From Polaromonas sp. (GTDB lineage: Bacteria > Pseudomonadota > Gammaproteobacteria > Burkholderiales > Burkholderiaceae_C), in NCBI RefSeq assembly GCF_016185115.1, contig NZ_JACPOF010000020.1, forward strand, positions 1 through 64,000: DNA of 64,000 bases, read 5' to 3'. Within the stretch, counting starts at the first letter, position 1. Every line of letters begins with the position of its first letter. Below, piece after piece: positions 25,240 to 33,736 of this stretch. Under the pieces are notes generated by a model. That model ran no database searches. It was given only the letters and a program-made list of their open reading frames with translations, and was not told where the DNA came from. The position numbers were made by a program, and so were the translations under genes.

Positions 25240-26217
25240 ATGTCACACGAAATCAACTCCATCGCCTACGTTGGCGAAAAGCCCTGGCATGGTCTGGGAA
25301 ACATCCTCCCCAAAGACCAGCCTATCGAGGTCTGGGCCAAGGCAGCAGGGATGGAGTGGCACATCCAGCAGGCGCCGCTTGAGTTCAAAGCCGGCAGGGA
25401 GAAGGATGCACCCTTTGTGACCTATGAGGGTCAACAGGTGCTCTACCGTAGCGACACCTTGAAACCGCTGTCAGTGGTCTCCAAGGACTACCACCTGGTG
25501 CAGCCTAAAGCGGTGCTGGAGTTCTTCCGGGGATTGGTGGAGACCCAGGGCTACGAACTAGAGACAGCAGGCTGCCTGCGAGGTGGCCGGCGCTTCTGGG
25601 CGCTGGCGCGAATGCGGGAAGTGATGCATCTGCCCGGCGATGACTCGGTGGAAGGCTACTTGCTGCTGGCGACGAGTTGTGACGGGACCCTGGCGACTTC
25701 GGTGATTCCGACCTCGATTCGGGTGGTGTGTCAGAACACCCTGCATGCGACGTTGGAGAACATAGGCATCCGGATTCCCCACTCTCGGGCGTTTGATGCC
25801 GAGTATGTGAAATCCAACTTGGGTATGGCGAAGGCGCAGTGGGAGAGTTACGTCGACTTGATGACCAAAGCCTCCAGGACCAAGATCACGAAACAAGAGG
25901 CGATTCGGTTCTTCCAGCTGGCATTGCACGGGGAGGCATCAGACGGACCACAGGAGACTGTGAAGCTAAAACGCAAGCGCGCACTGGAGGCGGTGCAACG
26001 GCTGTATGACGGTGCTGGCAAAGGTGCCGCACTGGCGTCATCGAAGAACACGGTGTGGGGTGCACTCAATGCTTTAACGCAGTTCTCGGATCATGAGCGC
26101 AAGACAAGGACTGAAGACACGAGGCTTTCATCTGCCTGGTTTGGGGCGGGAGCTCGACTTAAGCAAAACGCGTTGGAGTTCTCTATGTTTATGGTGGATC
26201 AAACAGCGGCAGTTTGA
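25240..26217 (+). CDS. DUF932 (phage/plasmid-like TIGR03299) protein
   Basis: The 325-aa protein starts MSHEINSIAYVGEKPWHGLG, the standard opening of the DUF932 family (MAHEI...WHGLG). It contains the ATSVIPTSIRVVCQNTL block where family members read T-x-x-RVVC-x-NT-L, and a C-terminal part with LYDGAGKGAALASSKNTVWGALNALTQFSDH. The family is widespread on phages, plasmids and ICEs; its role is unknown, with suggestions of DNA protection or replication-linked activity. AAGGA lies before the ATG. A clear terminator follows at 26232-26268, closing the three-gene module. Confidence 0.88.
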   Translation: MSHEINSIAYVGEKPWHGLGNILPKDQPIEVWAKAAGMEWHIQQAPLEFKAGREKDAPFVTYEGQQVLYRSDTLKPLSVVSKDYHLVQPKAVLEFFRGLVETQGYELETAGCLRGGRRFWALARMREVMHLPGDDSVEGYLLLATSCDGTLATSVIPTSIRVVCQNTLHATLENIGIRIPHSRAFDAEYVKSNLGMAKAQWESYVDLMTKASRTKITKQEAIRFFQLALHGEASDGPQETVKLKRKRALEAVQRLYDGAGKGAALASSKNTVWGALNALTQFSDHERKTRTEDTRLSSAWFGAGARLKQNALEFSMFMVDQTAAV

Positions 26218-26231
26218 AGGAAGCAGCAAGA

Positions 26232-26268
26232 AAAAATAGCAGATGCGGATCTCGGATCTGCTATTTTT
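26232..26268 (+). terminator. Intrinsic terminator after the DUF932 gene
   Basis: AAAAATAGCAGAT - GCGGATCTCGG - ATCTGCTATTTTT: a 13-bp perfect stem with a T run, 15 bp past the DUF932 stop. It separates this module from the SIR2-HerA operon. Confidence 0.85.
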
Positions 26269-26591
26269 GCGATGTCAGAGGCAGTCGAGCTGTTGGGCTA
26301 GCTAGCCAGCGCCATTCTCACCGACACGAAGGAATTTGGAGGGCCAGCAAGCAACACGAGTGGGGAAGTACAGCACTTTCCCGCTACCTGCGGACAACCA
26401 CCCTCTACTAAAACCTATAGCTTGATGTGTGCCATCAACCAGCTGTAGATACTTTGAATAGCCCTCCAAGTCAGCGACAATAAGTAGCGTCCCTCGGGAA
26501 GCGTTGAGCACAGCCTTCTGAAGAGAAAGATGAGCATCCAAGAAGTCACTGATTACCCTGGGCAAAATTACCAGAGATCGGAGGAGCCCCC
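26269..26591. other. 323-bp gap before the SIR2-HerA operon
   Basis: A 100-codon open frame on the minus strand (26302-26604) overlaps the SIR2 start and has no recognisable family. I treat it as chance. The stretch should carry the SIR2-HerA promoter; a GGAGGAG ribosome site lies just before 26592. No dyads of note. Confidence 0.4.
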
Positions 26592-27731
26592 ATGTTTGAG
26601 CCAATTGAGGCGTTAGACACTTATAACAAGAACATCAATATCTTGCTTGGCTCGGGCGCATCCGCAGATCTATTTCCGACCCTAGGCCTAGAAATCAAGG
26701 GGCCAAACAATGAGTGGCAGTCAATTGAGACCCTTGCCACTGCTTTTGAAAAAAATCTGCAAAAGCGCACAGCACTTTTCATGCACTACTACAACACGTG
26801 CATCTACCCGGTACAGACCTTCGACCCAGCCAAAGTAGTGACTGGCAAGGGACTGACCAATCTTGAGAACTATGAACTTTTCCTCAAGACACTCCTGGGG
26901 CTGTTGGATCGGCGTAAGGAATTAAACCGCAAGATTAATGTTTTTACGACGAACTATGACGGTTGTCTAGCTCACACGGCCGACAAGATTCTGATGAATG
27001 GCTCGCATGATTTCGTCGTCAATGACGGATCATCTGGCTTTCAGAAGAAGCATCTTCACGCCAAGAACTTCAATACGTTTCAATGCCAAACGGGAATCTT
27101 TGAGCGAACTAATTACGGGATCCCTCAGCTCAACATCATCCATCTCCATGGATCGGTGTACTGGTCAAAGAATGGAGAAAAGATTGAAGTCCGGTACACC
27201 AACGACTTCACCAGCATTTTGAACTCGAAAGCAATAGACAAGATTCAGCCCTTCTCCGAGTACCTCGGAACCAAGGGGGCAACCACAGCAAATATTCCCA
27301 ACGTTTCATTTACCACCAAGCACACGGAAACTTTTTGGGACGCGTACGACAAGCTTCCGGTAGTCAACCCCACTAAATGGAAGTTTCACGAAACTGTATT
27401 TGAAGAGCACTACTATCAGATGCTCCGGCTTCTGAGCTATGAGCTTGAAAAGCCGAACTCCATTCTGATCACGTTCGGATTTTCTTTCGCAGATGAACAC
27501 ATTCTGAAGCTCGTTCAACGCTCCCTCTCAAATCCACAACTCCAAACGTTCATCTGCTGCTTTAGCCAATCGGGCGCACAGGCATTGAGAGAAGAGTTCA
27601 AACTCTGGAAAAATGTCACCGTCATCGCTCCACCAGACGACGAAAAGCTCGATTTCACAAATTTCAACAAGTATGTTTTTTCTCTCAAGCCAGAAAAATA
27701 CATTCCGCCAGTTGCCGGGGACTTACCGTGA
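26592..27731 (+). CDS. SIR2-like NADase effector of a SIR2-HerA defence system
   Basis: The 379-aa protein has SIR2 landmarks: NILLGSGAS at residues 16-24 (NAD-binding glycine motif), TTNYD at 119-123 with the conserved Asn121, HLHGS at 184-188 (candidate catalytic His186) and LITFGFSFADEHI near 300. Defence SIR2 domains usually hydrolyse NAD+ to stop phage growth. The stop overlaps the GTG of the next gene (GTGA at 27728-27731), and that gene is a HerA-type ATPase. The pair matches the SIR2-HerA (Nezha) antiphage systems, in which both proteins form one large complex. Base composition is visibly more AT-rich than the flanking genes, supporting transfer. Confidence 0.85.
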   Translation: MFEPIEALDTYNKNINILLGSGASADLFPTLGLEIKGPNNEWQSIETLATAFEKNLQKRTALFMHYYNTCIYPVQTFDPAKVVTGKGLTNLENYELFLKTLLGLLDRRKELNRKINVFTTNYDGCLAHTADKILMNGSHDFVVNDGSSGFQKKHLHAKNFNTFQCQTGIFERTNYGIPQLNIIHLHGSVYWSKNGEKIEVRYTNDFTSILNSKAIDKIQPFSEYLGTKGATTANIPNVSFTTKHTETFWDAYDKLPVVNPTKWKFHETVFEEHYYQMLRLLSYELEKPNSILITFGFSFADEHILKLVQRSLSNPQLQTFICCFSQSGAQALREEFKLWKNVTVIAPPDDEKLDFTNFNKYVFSLKPEKYIPPVAGDLP

Positions 27732-29494
27732 GTATCGTTGTCGGTGAAGTGATAGCCGTCTCAGGAATCCGAATTTCACTTCGCATCTTTGACGATTCCA
27801 GCCAAGAGACCATCTTTTATGATGGAGTGAAATACCGGGGAGTGTCTCTCCGGGAGCATGTCTCAATACAGCGCGGCTTTATTGATATTGTTTGTCTGGT
27901 TGAAGGCGAATATCTTGATGAGCGCAAAGTTAATGACGATGACGAGAAGTCTTCGTACGTTCGCAAGGTAGATGTACGTCCCATAGGTTATATCGTCGAC
28001 GACGTTTTCTTTGAAGGCGTCAAGTTCATGCCAATGATCAGAGATAAGGCATCACTTCTAAGTGAGCCTATGGTTGGCAAGATCTACGGCACGGAAGGGA
28101 AGACCAAATTCTCTATAGGTACGATGCTCAAGGAGAACGTGATCATCAACTTGCCGTGGACTCGTATTTTCAATAGCCACTTAGGAATCTTCGGCAACAC
28201 TGGAAGCGGAAAATCCAACACTCTTGCAAAGTTATACACAGCGCTCTTCAACGAGAAGATTTCCGGTCTAAAAAACAAGAGCCAGTTCGTCATCATCGAC
28301 TTTAACGGCGAATATACCGAGGGACAGATCCTGCCTGCCAAGGACAAGCAGATCACCGCTCTTGATTCAAAGAAAGGTGGTCATAAATTCAAGATTGAAG
28401 CCTCGCACTTTTGGGATGCGGAAACCTTGAGCCTGCTATTTCAAGCAACTACCAACACACAACAGCCCTTTTTGAGGCGAGTCTTGAGCGGCAAGGAAAG
28501 ATTCAAGGATGTTCCGCTTGAACGTTACATTGAAAAAACCTTTGAGAAAGCTTTTAGTGCAAGCGAGCCAAAGCCTGATGCGTTAGAACTCAGCCGAGAG
28601 ATTGCTCGCCTTCTTAACTGTGAGCCGCTGCAGGACCACTTAAAGGGAATCGTTTATAACTCGCAGAAAAAGTACTTTAGGGATTCGGACGGCAACTACT
28701 ACAACTCCGACAGTGACGGCTTTGAGGCTCACCTAAAGCCGTTGCTGAATGAACATGTAGACATTGCAGGCATGGACCAGTTTACCGAGCTCATTCTGAG
28801 GTGCTACCTACAGCTTTGCTCAGATGTCGTACTTGGCTACGCGCAATACGAGCATATTCAACCCGTACTATCGAGAGCAAAATCGTCTATTACAGCACTT
28901 CGCAATGTGCTTGAAATCGTGGATGTACCACCGCCACCGCACCTCTTGCATGTCATTTCTCTTAAGAAATGCAAGAACGAGATCAAGAAGATCCTGCCCC
29001 TGCTCATAGCCAAGAATTTCTACATCAATCACAAAGAATCCGAAAACCTTGGTAGCCCACCAACCCGGACTCTGCACCTCATCATTGACGAAGCGCACAA
29101 CATCCTTTCAGAGCAATCCACGCGAGAGCATGAGATTTGGAAAGATTACCGCCTTGAGCTGTTTGAAGAGATCATCAAGGAGGGCAGAAAGTATGGTGTC
29201 TACCTGACCCTCTCCAGCCAACGTCCGGCCGACATCTCACCGACCATCGTTTCACAGATTCATAATTTCTTCATCCACCGCCTGGTCAACGAGCGCGACC
29301 TTATGCTTTTGGACAATACTATCAGCACGTTAGATTCTTCGTCCAAGGCCCTGATACCCACCCTCGCGAAGGGTTGTTGTGTGGTCACAGGGACAGCTTT
29401 TGATTTGCCGATGATCTTGAAGGTTGATCCCTTGCTCAAGGAACACAGGCCAAGCAGTGATGACGTGGATTTAGAGGACCTGTGGAAAACGTAG
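27728..29494 (+). CDS. herA: HerA/DUF87-type hexameric ATPase of the SIR2-HerA system
   Basis: The 588-aa protein starts at GTG 27728, overlapping the SIR2 stop by 4 bp. Residues 1-110 form a HAS-barrel-like beta domain. The RecA-like core has Walker A GNTGSGKS (156-163), a DFNGEY element that fits the HerA family, Walker B LHLIIDEAH with Asp454/Glu455, and a SSQRPADISPTI motif close to the arginine-finger region typical of HerA/FtsK ATPases. HerA translocates DNA and in defence systems scaffolds the SIR2 effector. No NurA nuclease gene is adjacent, which argues against a repair role. Confidence 0.88.
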   Translation: MSIVVGEVIAVSGIRISLRIFDDSSQETIFYDGVKYRGVSLREHVSIQRGFIDIVCLVEGEYLDERKVNDDDEKSSYVRKVDVRPIGYIVDDVFFEGVKFMPMIRDKASLLSEPMVGKIYGTEGKTKFSIGTMLKENVIINLPWTRIFNSHLGIFGNTGSGKSNTLAKLYTALFNEKISGLKNKSQFVIIDFNGEYTEGQILPAKDKQITALDSKKGGHKFKIEASHFWDAETLSLLFQATTNTQQPFLRRVLSGKERFKDVPLERYIEKTFEKAFSASEPKPDALELSREIARLLNCEPLQDHLKGIVYNSQKKYFRDSDGNYYNSDSDGFEAHLKPLLNEHVDIAGMDQFTELILRCYLQLCSDVVLGYAQYEHIQPVLSRAKSSITALRNVLEIVDVPPPPHLLHVISLKKCKNEIKKILPLLIAKNFYINHKESENLGSPPTRTLHLIIDEAHNILSEQSTREHEIWKDYRLELFEEIIKEGRKYGVYLTLSSQRPADISPTIVSQIHNFFIHRLVNERDLMLLDNTISTLDSSSKALIPTLAKGCCVVTGTAFDLPMILKVDPLLKEHRPSSDDVDLEDLWKT

Positions 29495-29863
29495 TTCGCT
29501 TCTACATACAGCTGATCACCAATTCCGCATGGCCGCGGTCTACCGTGAGTGGATATGTTGAAGGTTAACTAACCTCAACACACCTGAGGGCAATCCGATG
29601 TTTACCAAAATAAAATAGACACTTAACCCCCGCCAACAGGAGAATTTCAATTTTCAGAAAGTCGCTGGTCATCTAGCCGACTATGGCTACAACTGCCTGC
29701 GGCTTAGTGACGATTGGCAGGGAGCAGACTTCATTGCTTGTCATATCGACGATCGCCGACCTCCGCCTCACAGAGGCTGTCCCGATTCTGACACTGTCAA
29801 GTCGCGAAGGCGCTGCTGAGCGCGGCGCTCGGGAATGCGCCATAAGTACGAAAATGGAAGTCG
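29495..29863. other. Gap between herA and the nuclease-NTPase gene, with an inverted repeat and a gene fragment
   Basis: At 29557-29579 the sequence GTTGAAGGTTA-AC-TAACCTCAAC forms a near-perfect hairpin (one bulge) without a T run. At 29643-29750 lies a fragment of a coding sequence (see separate entry). The remainder up to the ATG at 29864 shows no gene and should hold the promoter of the nuclease-NTPase operon. The only ribosome site is a modest GGAAG. Confidence 0.5.
29643..29750 (+). pseudogene. Fragment of a restriction-associated conserved protein
   Basis: Translation gives 36 residues including NFQKVAGHLADYGYNCLRL and SDDWQGADFIACHID. This resembles the start of a conserved protein family (pattern L-x-DYG-x-NC-x-RL-x-DDWQGADFIA-x-HIDG) often found near restriction and defence genes. 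The reading frame loses the family pattern immediately after HID, and no start codon lies in a good context, so this is the tip of a deleted gene. It sits about 110 bp before the nuclease-NTPase operon and probably marks the junction where that operon replaced older cargo. Family recall is from memory. Confidence 0.4.
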
Positions 29864-32800
29864 ATGAGCACTCTAAAAGACCAACGTTGGGAGCAGACGC
29901 GCGCCGGAGCACGTGCTGGCCGCGGCTTCCGCTATCAGGATGCTGCCGCAACCTTCCTACTTTTGGAGCAATGGCATAGGGGCGCGATCGCCAAACTCGT
30001 GCCTGAAGGTCTGGACGACCTGACCCTGTTCGTTGACGGAGTAGAGACCCGGATTCAGGCGAAGTCCATGCACGATCCGAAAGGCATGTTTCGCGCTTTG
30101 CAACTCGCCGAGTACCTGCAGAAGACTGCGACCCTACTGTCGCAGGAAGAATGGGTTAACGACAGTGTGCGTATCGCTGTGATCCTGGAGCGCCCTGTCA
30201 TCGGCCTGAAGGCCAAAGGATGGGAGGTGCCTCTGTCATGGTACGAGGATATTGCTGTAGTCCGCCACGCTCTGGATGCGCTCCCTCCCTCAGCGAGAAG
30301 CTTCACAGTGGAGCAATTGCTTGAGCGTTCATTTCTCCTGGTCGAGAGCACTCCAATCGAGCGCTGCGTTCAGTTCCTCACCGAAAATACAGGCGCGCCC
30401 GCCTTCGCTTGCAGGCTCGTGGCACAACAACTTCGCGTGGACGCAGGTCGCTGCTCTGATGAGAACTATTCTGCGAAGGCATCCGACCCCGCAAACGTAA
30501 CGACTGCCGACGTGGTAGGGGCGGTGGAGCGCGTTCTCCTCGCCACTCAGGAAGGCGGACTGCAGCGCGCCATCCAGGACGGCATCTGTGAAATCGTCGA
30601 CTTCTCCATTAAGGTTCATGATAAAGCGTTCTACGCAGGCGTGAACGTAGTAGCTGGCCATGTCGCGGCCGGCCTGGTGTTCGAGCGTCCAGCCGTCACT
30701 GAGCAGGTTGAGACCGTTGTCGAAAGCGGAAGAGCGACCCTCATCGCCGGCCAATCAGGTAGCGGAAAGTCAGCCAGCGCATGGCTGTATGCGAACTCTA
30801 CGCGGCACGATGTGATGTGGTACAGAGTTGCGAGACTCGCGCCGGGTGAGTCCGCTTTTTTGCTACGTGTTGCGAAGGCCAATGAGGCGAGTCGGAGTCG
30901 CAGGGTCGGATTCATCCTTGACGACGTAGGCAGAAACTTCGCCGACACCTGGGACGAGGTGGTCCGCATGGCTGGGGAGTCTGAAGGCGTCATCCTGATT
31001 GGCACGATTCGAGAAGAAGACCTAGATCTCCTGGCTGACCTTCGGAGCACCACGATCGTCAGGCCACAGCTGGACGAAGAACTCGCGACTCGGCTTTTCA
31101 CCCAGTTGCCATCGCCTGAGGCGCGTCGCTTTCATCACTGGCGCGAACCATTCGAAGAGAGCAAGGGGCTGTTACTCGAATTCACGCACCTGGTGACCCA
31201 AGGGCAAAGGCTCGAAGCGGTGCTTCGCGACCAGTTGCGCCAGCGCGTGATGGAGGCTCGTGAGGATGAGCTCTTGATCTTGCAGGCAGTCTCATTCGCC
31301 TCACGCTTCTCCGCAGCTATCGACAAGGAACGTCTACGCGAAAAGAGTGGCCTGACCCCAATCACATTTGCCAGAGCTCTAAACCGCTTGGTTCAGGAGC
31401 ACGCCGTCGCGCTAGTGGGCGACGACTCCGTCGGCGGGCTCCATGAAATCAGGTCACGGCACCTGGACGTCCTGCTTCGGGAGATAACACATCAGACTGA
31501 GCTATCCTCTCTGCACCTTGCCCTGACGTGCATCAAATTCAAGGATCTCGCCAGCTTTATCGTCAGTCTCTATCGCGAGCTACCCATTGTTCACGACGCG
31601 GTAGTACAAGACTTGGCCTCCTTGCTCCCAAGCTCCAACATTGAGGCTTGGACTGCGGCGTTTCACGGCTTGGGATTGGTCACCTGCGATCTCGTCGGCA
31701 AGGCCTGGATGGAAGTCTGCAAGGACGAGAAGATCGACGAACGCTTCGCGCACACGGTATTCGGGCTCGCTATAGCGAATGCGAATTTGGAAGGGATGGA
31801 CTTTTGGGAGAAAATTCGCGGTGCGATGAGCCGCTTCTCGGGCATCGACATACCGGACAAGCGATTGCAGTTGTCAATGCAGCTCTTCAGCTCACCGCCA
31901 CCTCCCTCCTGGAGTTTGCAGCAGGCGGTCGAACTCGCAGCTGCACTCATGCCCCTACATGGCACAACGCAACCGCCGGCCACCCCCCAGTGGCTGGTGA
32001 GCACCCCTTTCAGCGAGTCTGCATCGGCTTCGCAGGTGCTTGGCTTCATTAGCGTGCTGCGCGAGTTGAGCGAGCAACTTGCAGCCGAATCTCTCACAAC
32101 CCACGGCGGTTCAGCCCACCTCCTCGAGAGATTGCACAGTGACACCGCTTGGTTGACGAAGCCCACGCTGGAGAACGATGGCGACGGTGTATCCGTCGTC
32201 CGGGCCAACATCCGCTTGGTGAACGACGCAGTGCAGTCTAATCTGCACGAACGCGCGTTTTCAATCTGCGACATGCTCATTGCGGCCGAGCCGGTCGCTC
32301 AAGCGGCTGCTGTCTCCGCAGTCCTTGGGGATGGTAGCGTTCTGAAGGTGGGAGACTATCCGGTGGCTGACGTCCGATTAGACCGCAGCCGCATAGTCGT
32401 TCCGGCGCGGGTGGCTTGGAACCGGGCACAGCTTCGCAGCGTTCAGCAGGTTCAGGAGACGGACGGGGAAACCGCTCGCGCCAATAGCCTGGCGATAGCG
32501 CTAAGCGACACGCTTTCGAATTTGCGCCTTGCCGCAGAGTGCTTCTGTCGCTTGGAGCCAGCACCCTCGAAGCTGCATGCGCTTGCATCAATCCGACAGT
32601 TTCTTACTGGAATGATCCTCCCTGGTCGCGTTCGCTCGTCCGTCTCCGGAGTTCTGGACCACGGAAGTTACGACACTTCAGACACCGTCGCCGACGTGGT
32701 GCAGGGAATCCAGGAAATCACAAAAGACCTCGTGTCAGGTAAAGTCGAACGACCCCTGCTAAAGGCGATCAACTCGATAGAGATCTCAAACAAGATGCGT

Positions 32801-33736
32801 GCGGTAGCCTCTTCTGAGCTTTGGCGATACACGGACTTGGCGAGCGATGTCGACTTCGAGGGCGCCGAACAGTTGCTCAAAGAGATTTCCTACGTTCTGG
32901 CGGATATGCACACGTGCCCCTCCGAGTCGCATTCAAGTAGAGCCGCGCTATCGAAGCGGTCACGCAAGCACTCCGCTCTTGGCGCCGCTAGTGCTCAGGC
33001 ACTCTCCCGTAGTGAGGACCTGATTGAGGCGCGCCGTCGAGAGCTCGAAGTCCAATTTCGAGGAGCTCAGCCCGGATGTGTGGTGGTGGCCCGCAATGAC
33101 CCATTTGATCACCTGTGGCCTCCCGCATCGTTCTCCATTCTTGTGCCGTGCAACGAAATCGTAGAGTTTTTTCAAGCTTTCGAGCGCTTTGCAAGCGAGC
33201 ACAGCTGGGACGGCCCTGACCATCGCGCAGTGGCTCCTTTGTTACGCGGGAAGGTCGCCGCTCGGTTTGCCATGGGCGGAGTTTCGACTGTCTTTCCCCA
33301 ATTCGAGTTCACGAAGGAATGGCAAGCGCTGCTTCCGTATCCTCTGCTCGATGACCTTGCGACTGCGACATTCGACAGAATACTTGGCGACTGTACCAGT
33401 ATTTCGGCGGCGATGACGGGTCTTGACCGGGACCTGAACTCCGAGGAAGCGGACTACCTCAACGAACTCGTGGCACGGCTTGCAGGTGGTGTGGAGAGTT
33501 TTCTGACGCTCAGGAAGGGCGACGATGTAGTGATAATGGCCGCGGGCACGTTTCTCGCCGAGTGTGCGCAGAAAGCGATTAGTCAGGTCCAAGAGAACGG
33601 CGCCGGTCCGTCCATTGCGCAGGACCAAGCCTCCCTCTTTCGCAACGAGATCACTGATGCGAACGCGCAAGTGTTGGGATACAGGCTGATGCTCGCAGAC
33701 TGGGACGCTGCCTCCCAGCCGGTACAAGCAGACTAA
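29864..33736 (+). CDS. Large nuclease - STAND-like NTPase protein, candidate defence sensor/effector
   Basis: The 1290-aa protein has an N-terminal DUF4297/Cap4-type nuclease signature: RGFRYQ at 20-25, Glu35, Asp52 (GLDDLTLF) and Gln65-x-Lys67 (RIQAKS), giving the E...D...QxK core of PD-(D/E)xK enzymes. A helical linker follows to ~280. A P-loop NTPase has Walker A GQSGSGKS at 296-303 and Walker B GFILDDVG with Asp353/Asp354, then a likely winged-helix region (~470-560). Residues ~560-1290 are helical and unrecognised, in the position where STAND proteins carry the sensor. This architecture is that of Avs-like antiphage NTPases, but I cannot assign a known Avs type. The last base of its TAA is the first base of the next gene's ATG (TAATG), so it is coupled to a peptidase gene. 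No transmembrane segments. Confidence 0.75.
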   Translation: MSTLKDQRWEQTRAGARAGRGFRYQDAAATFLLLEQWHRGAIAKLVPEGLDDLTLFVDGVETRIQAKSMHDPKGMFRALQLAEYLQKTATLLSQEEWVNDSVRIAVILERPVIGLKAKGWEVPLSWYEDIAVVRHALDALPPSARSFTVEQLLERSFLLVESTPIERCVQFLTENTGAPAFACRLVAQQLRVDAGRCSDENYSAKASDPANVTTADVVGAVERVLLATQEGGLQRAIQDGICEIVDFSIKVHDKAFYAGVNVVAGHVAAGLVFERPAVTEQVETVVESGRATLIAGQSGSGKSASAWLYANSTRHDVMWYRVARLAPGESAFLLRVAKANEASRSRRVGFILDDVGRNFADTWDEVVRMAGESEGVILIGTIREEDLDLLADLRSTTIVRPQLDEELATRLFTQLPSPEARRFHHWREPFEESKGLLLEFTHLVTQGQRLEAVLRDQLRQRVMEAREDELLILQAVSFASRFSAAIDKERLREKSGLTPITFARALNRLVQEHAVALVGDDSVGGLHEIRSRHLDVLLREITHQTELSSLHLALTCIKFKDLASFIVSLYRELPIVHDAVVQDLASLLPSSNIEAWTAAFHGLGLVTCDLVGKAWMEVCKDEKIDERFAHTVFGLAIANANLEGMDFWEKIRGAMSRFSGIDIPDKRLQLSMQLFSSPPPPSWSLQQAVELAAALMPLHGTTQPPATPQWLVSTPFSESASASQVLGFISVLRELSEQLAAESLTTHGGSAHLLERLHSDTAWLTKPTLENDGDGVSVVRANIRLVNDAVQSNLHERAFSICDMLIAAEPVAQAAAVSAVLGDGSVLKVGDYPVADVRLDRSRIVVPARVAWNRAQLRSVQQVQETDGETARANSLAIALSDTLSNLRLAAECFCRLEPAPSKLHALASIRQFLTGMILPGRVRSSVSGVLDHGSYDTSDTVADVVQGIQEITKDLVSGKVERPLLKAINSIEISNKMRAVASSELWRYTDLASDVDFEGAEQLLKEISYVLADMHTCPSESHSSRAALSKRSRKHSALGAASAQALSRSEDLIEARRRELEVQFRGAQPGCVVVARNDPFDHLWPPASFSILVPCNEIVEFFQAFERFASEHSWDGPDHRAVAPLLRGKVAARFAMGGVSTVFPQFEFTKEWQALLPYPLLDDLATATFDRILGDCTSISAAMTGLDRDLNSEEADYLNELVARLAGGVESFLTLRKGDDVVIMAAGTFLAECAQKAISQVQENGAGPSIAQDQASLFRNEITDANAQVLGYRLMLADWDAASQPVQAD

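Noticed and set aside
26302..26604. 100-codon minus-strand frame before the SIR2 gene
   Set aside because: No ribosome site or family resemblance, and it overlaps the SIR2 start; probably chance.
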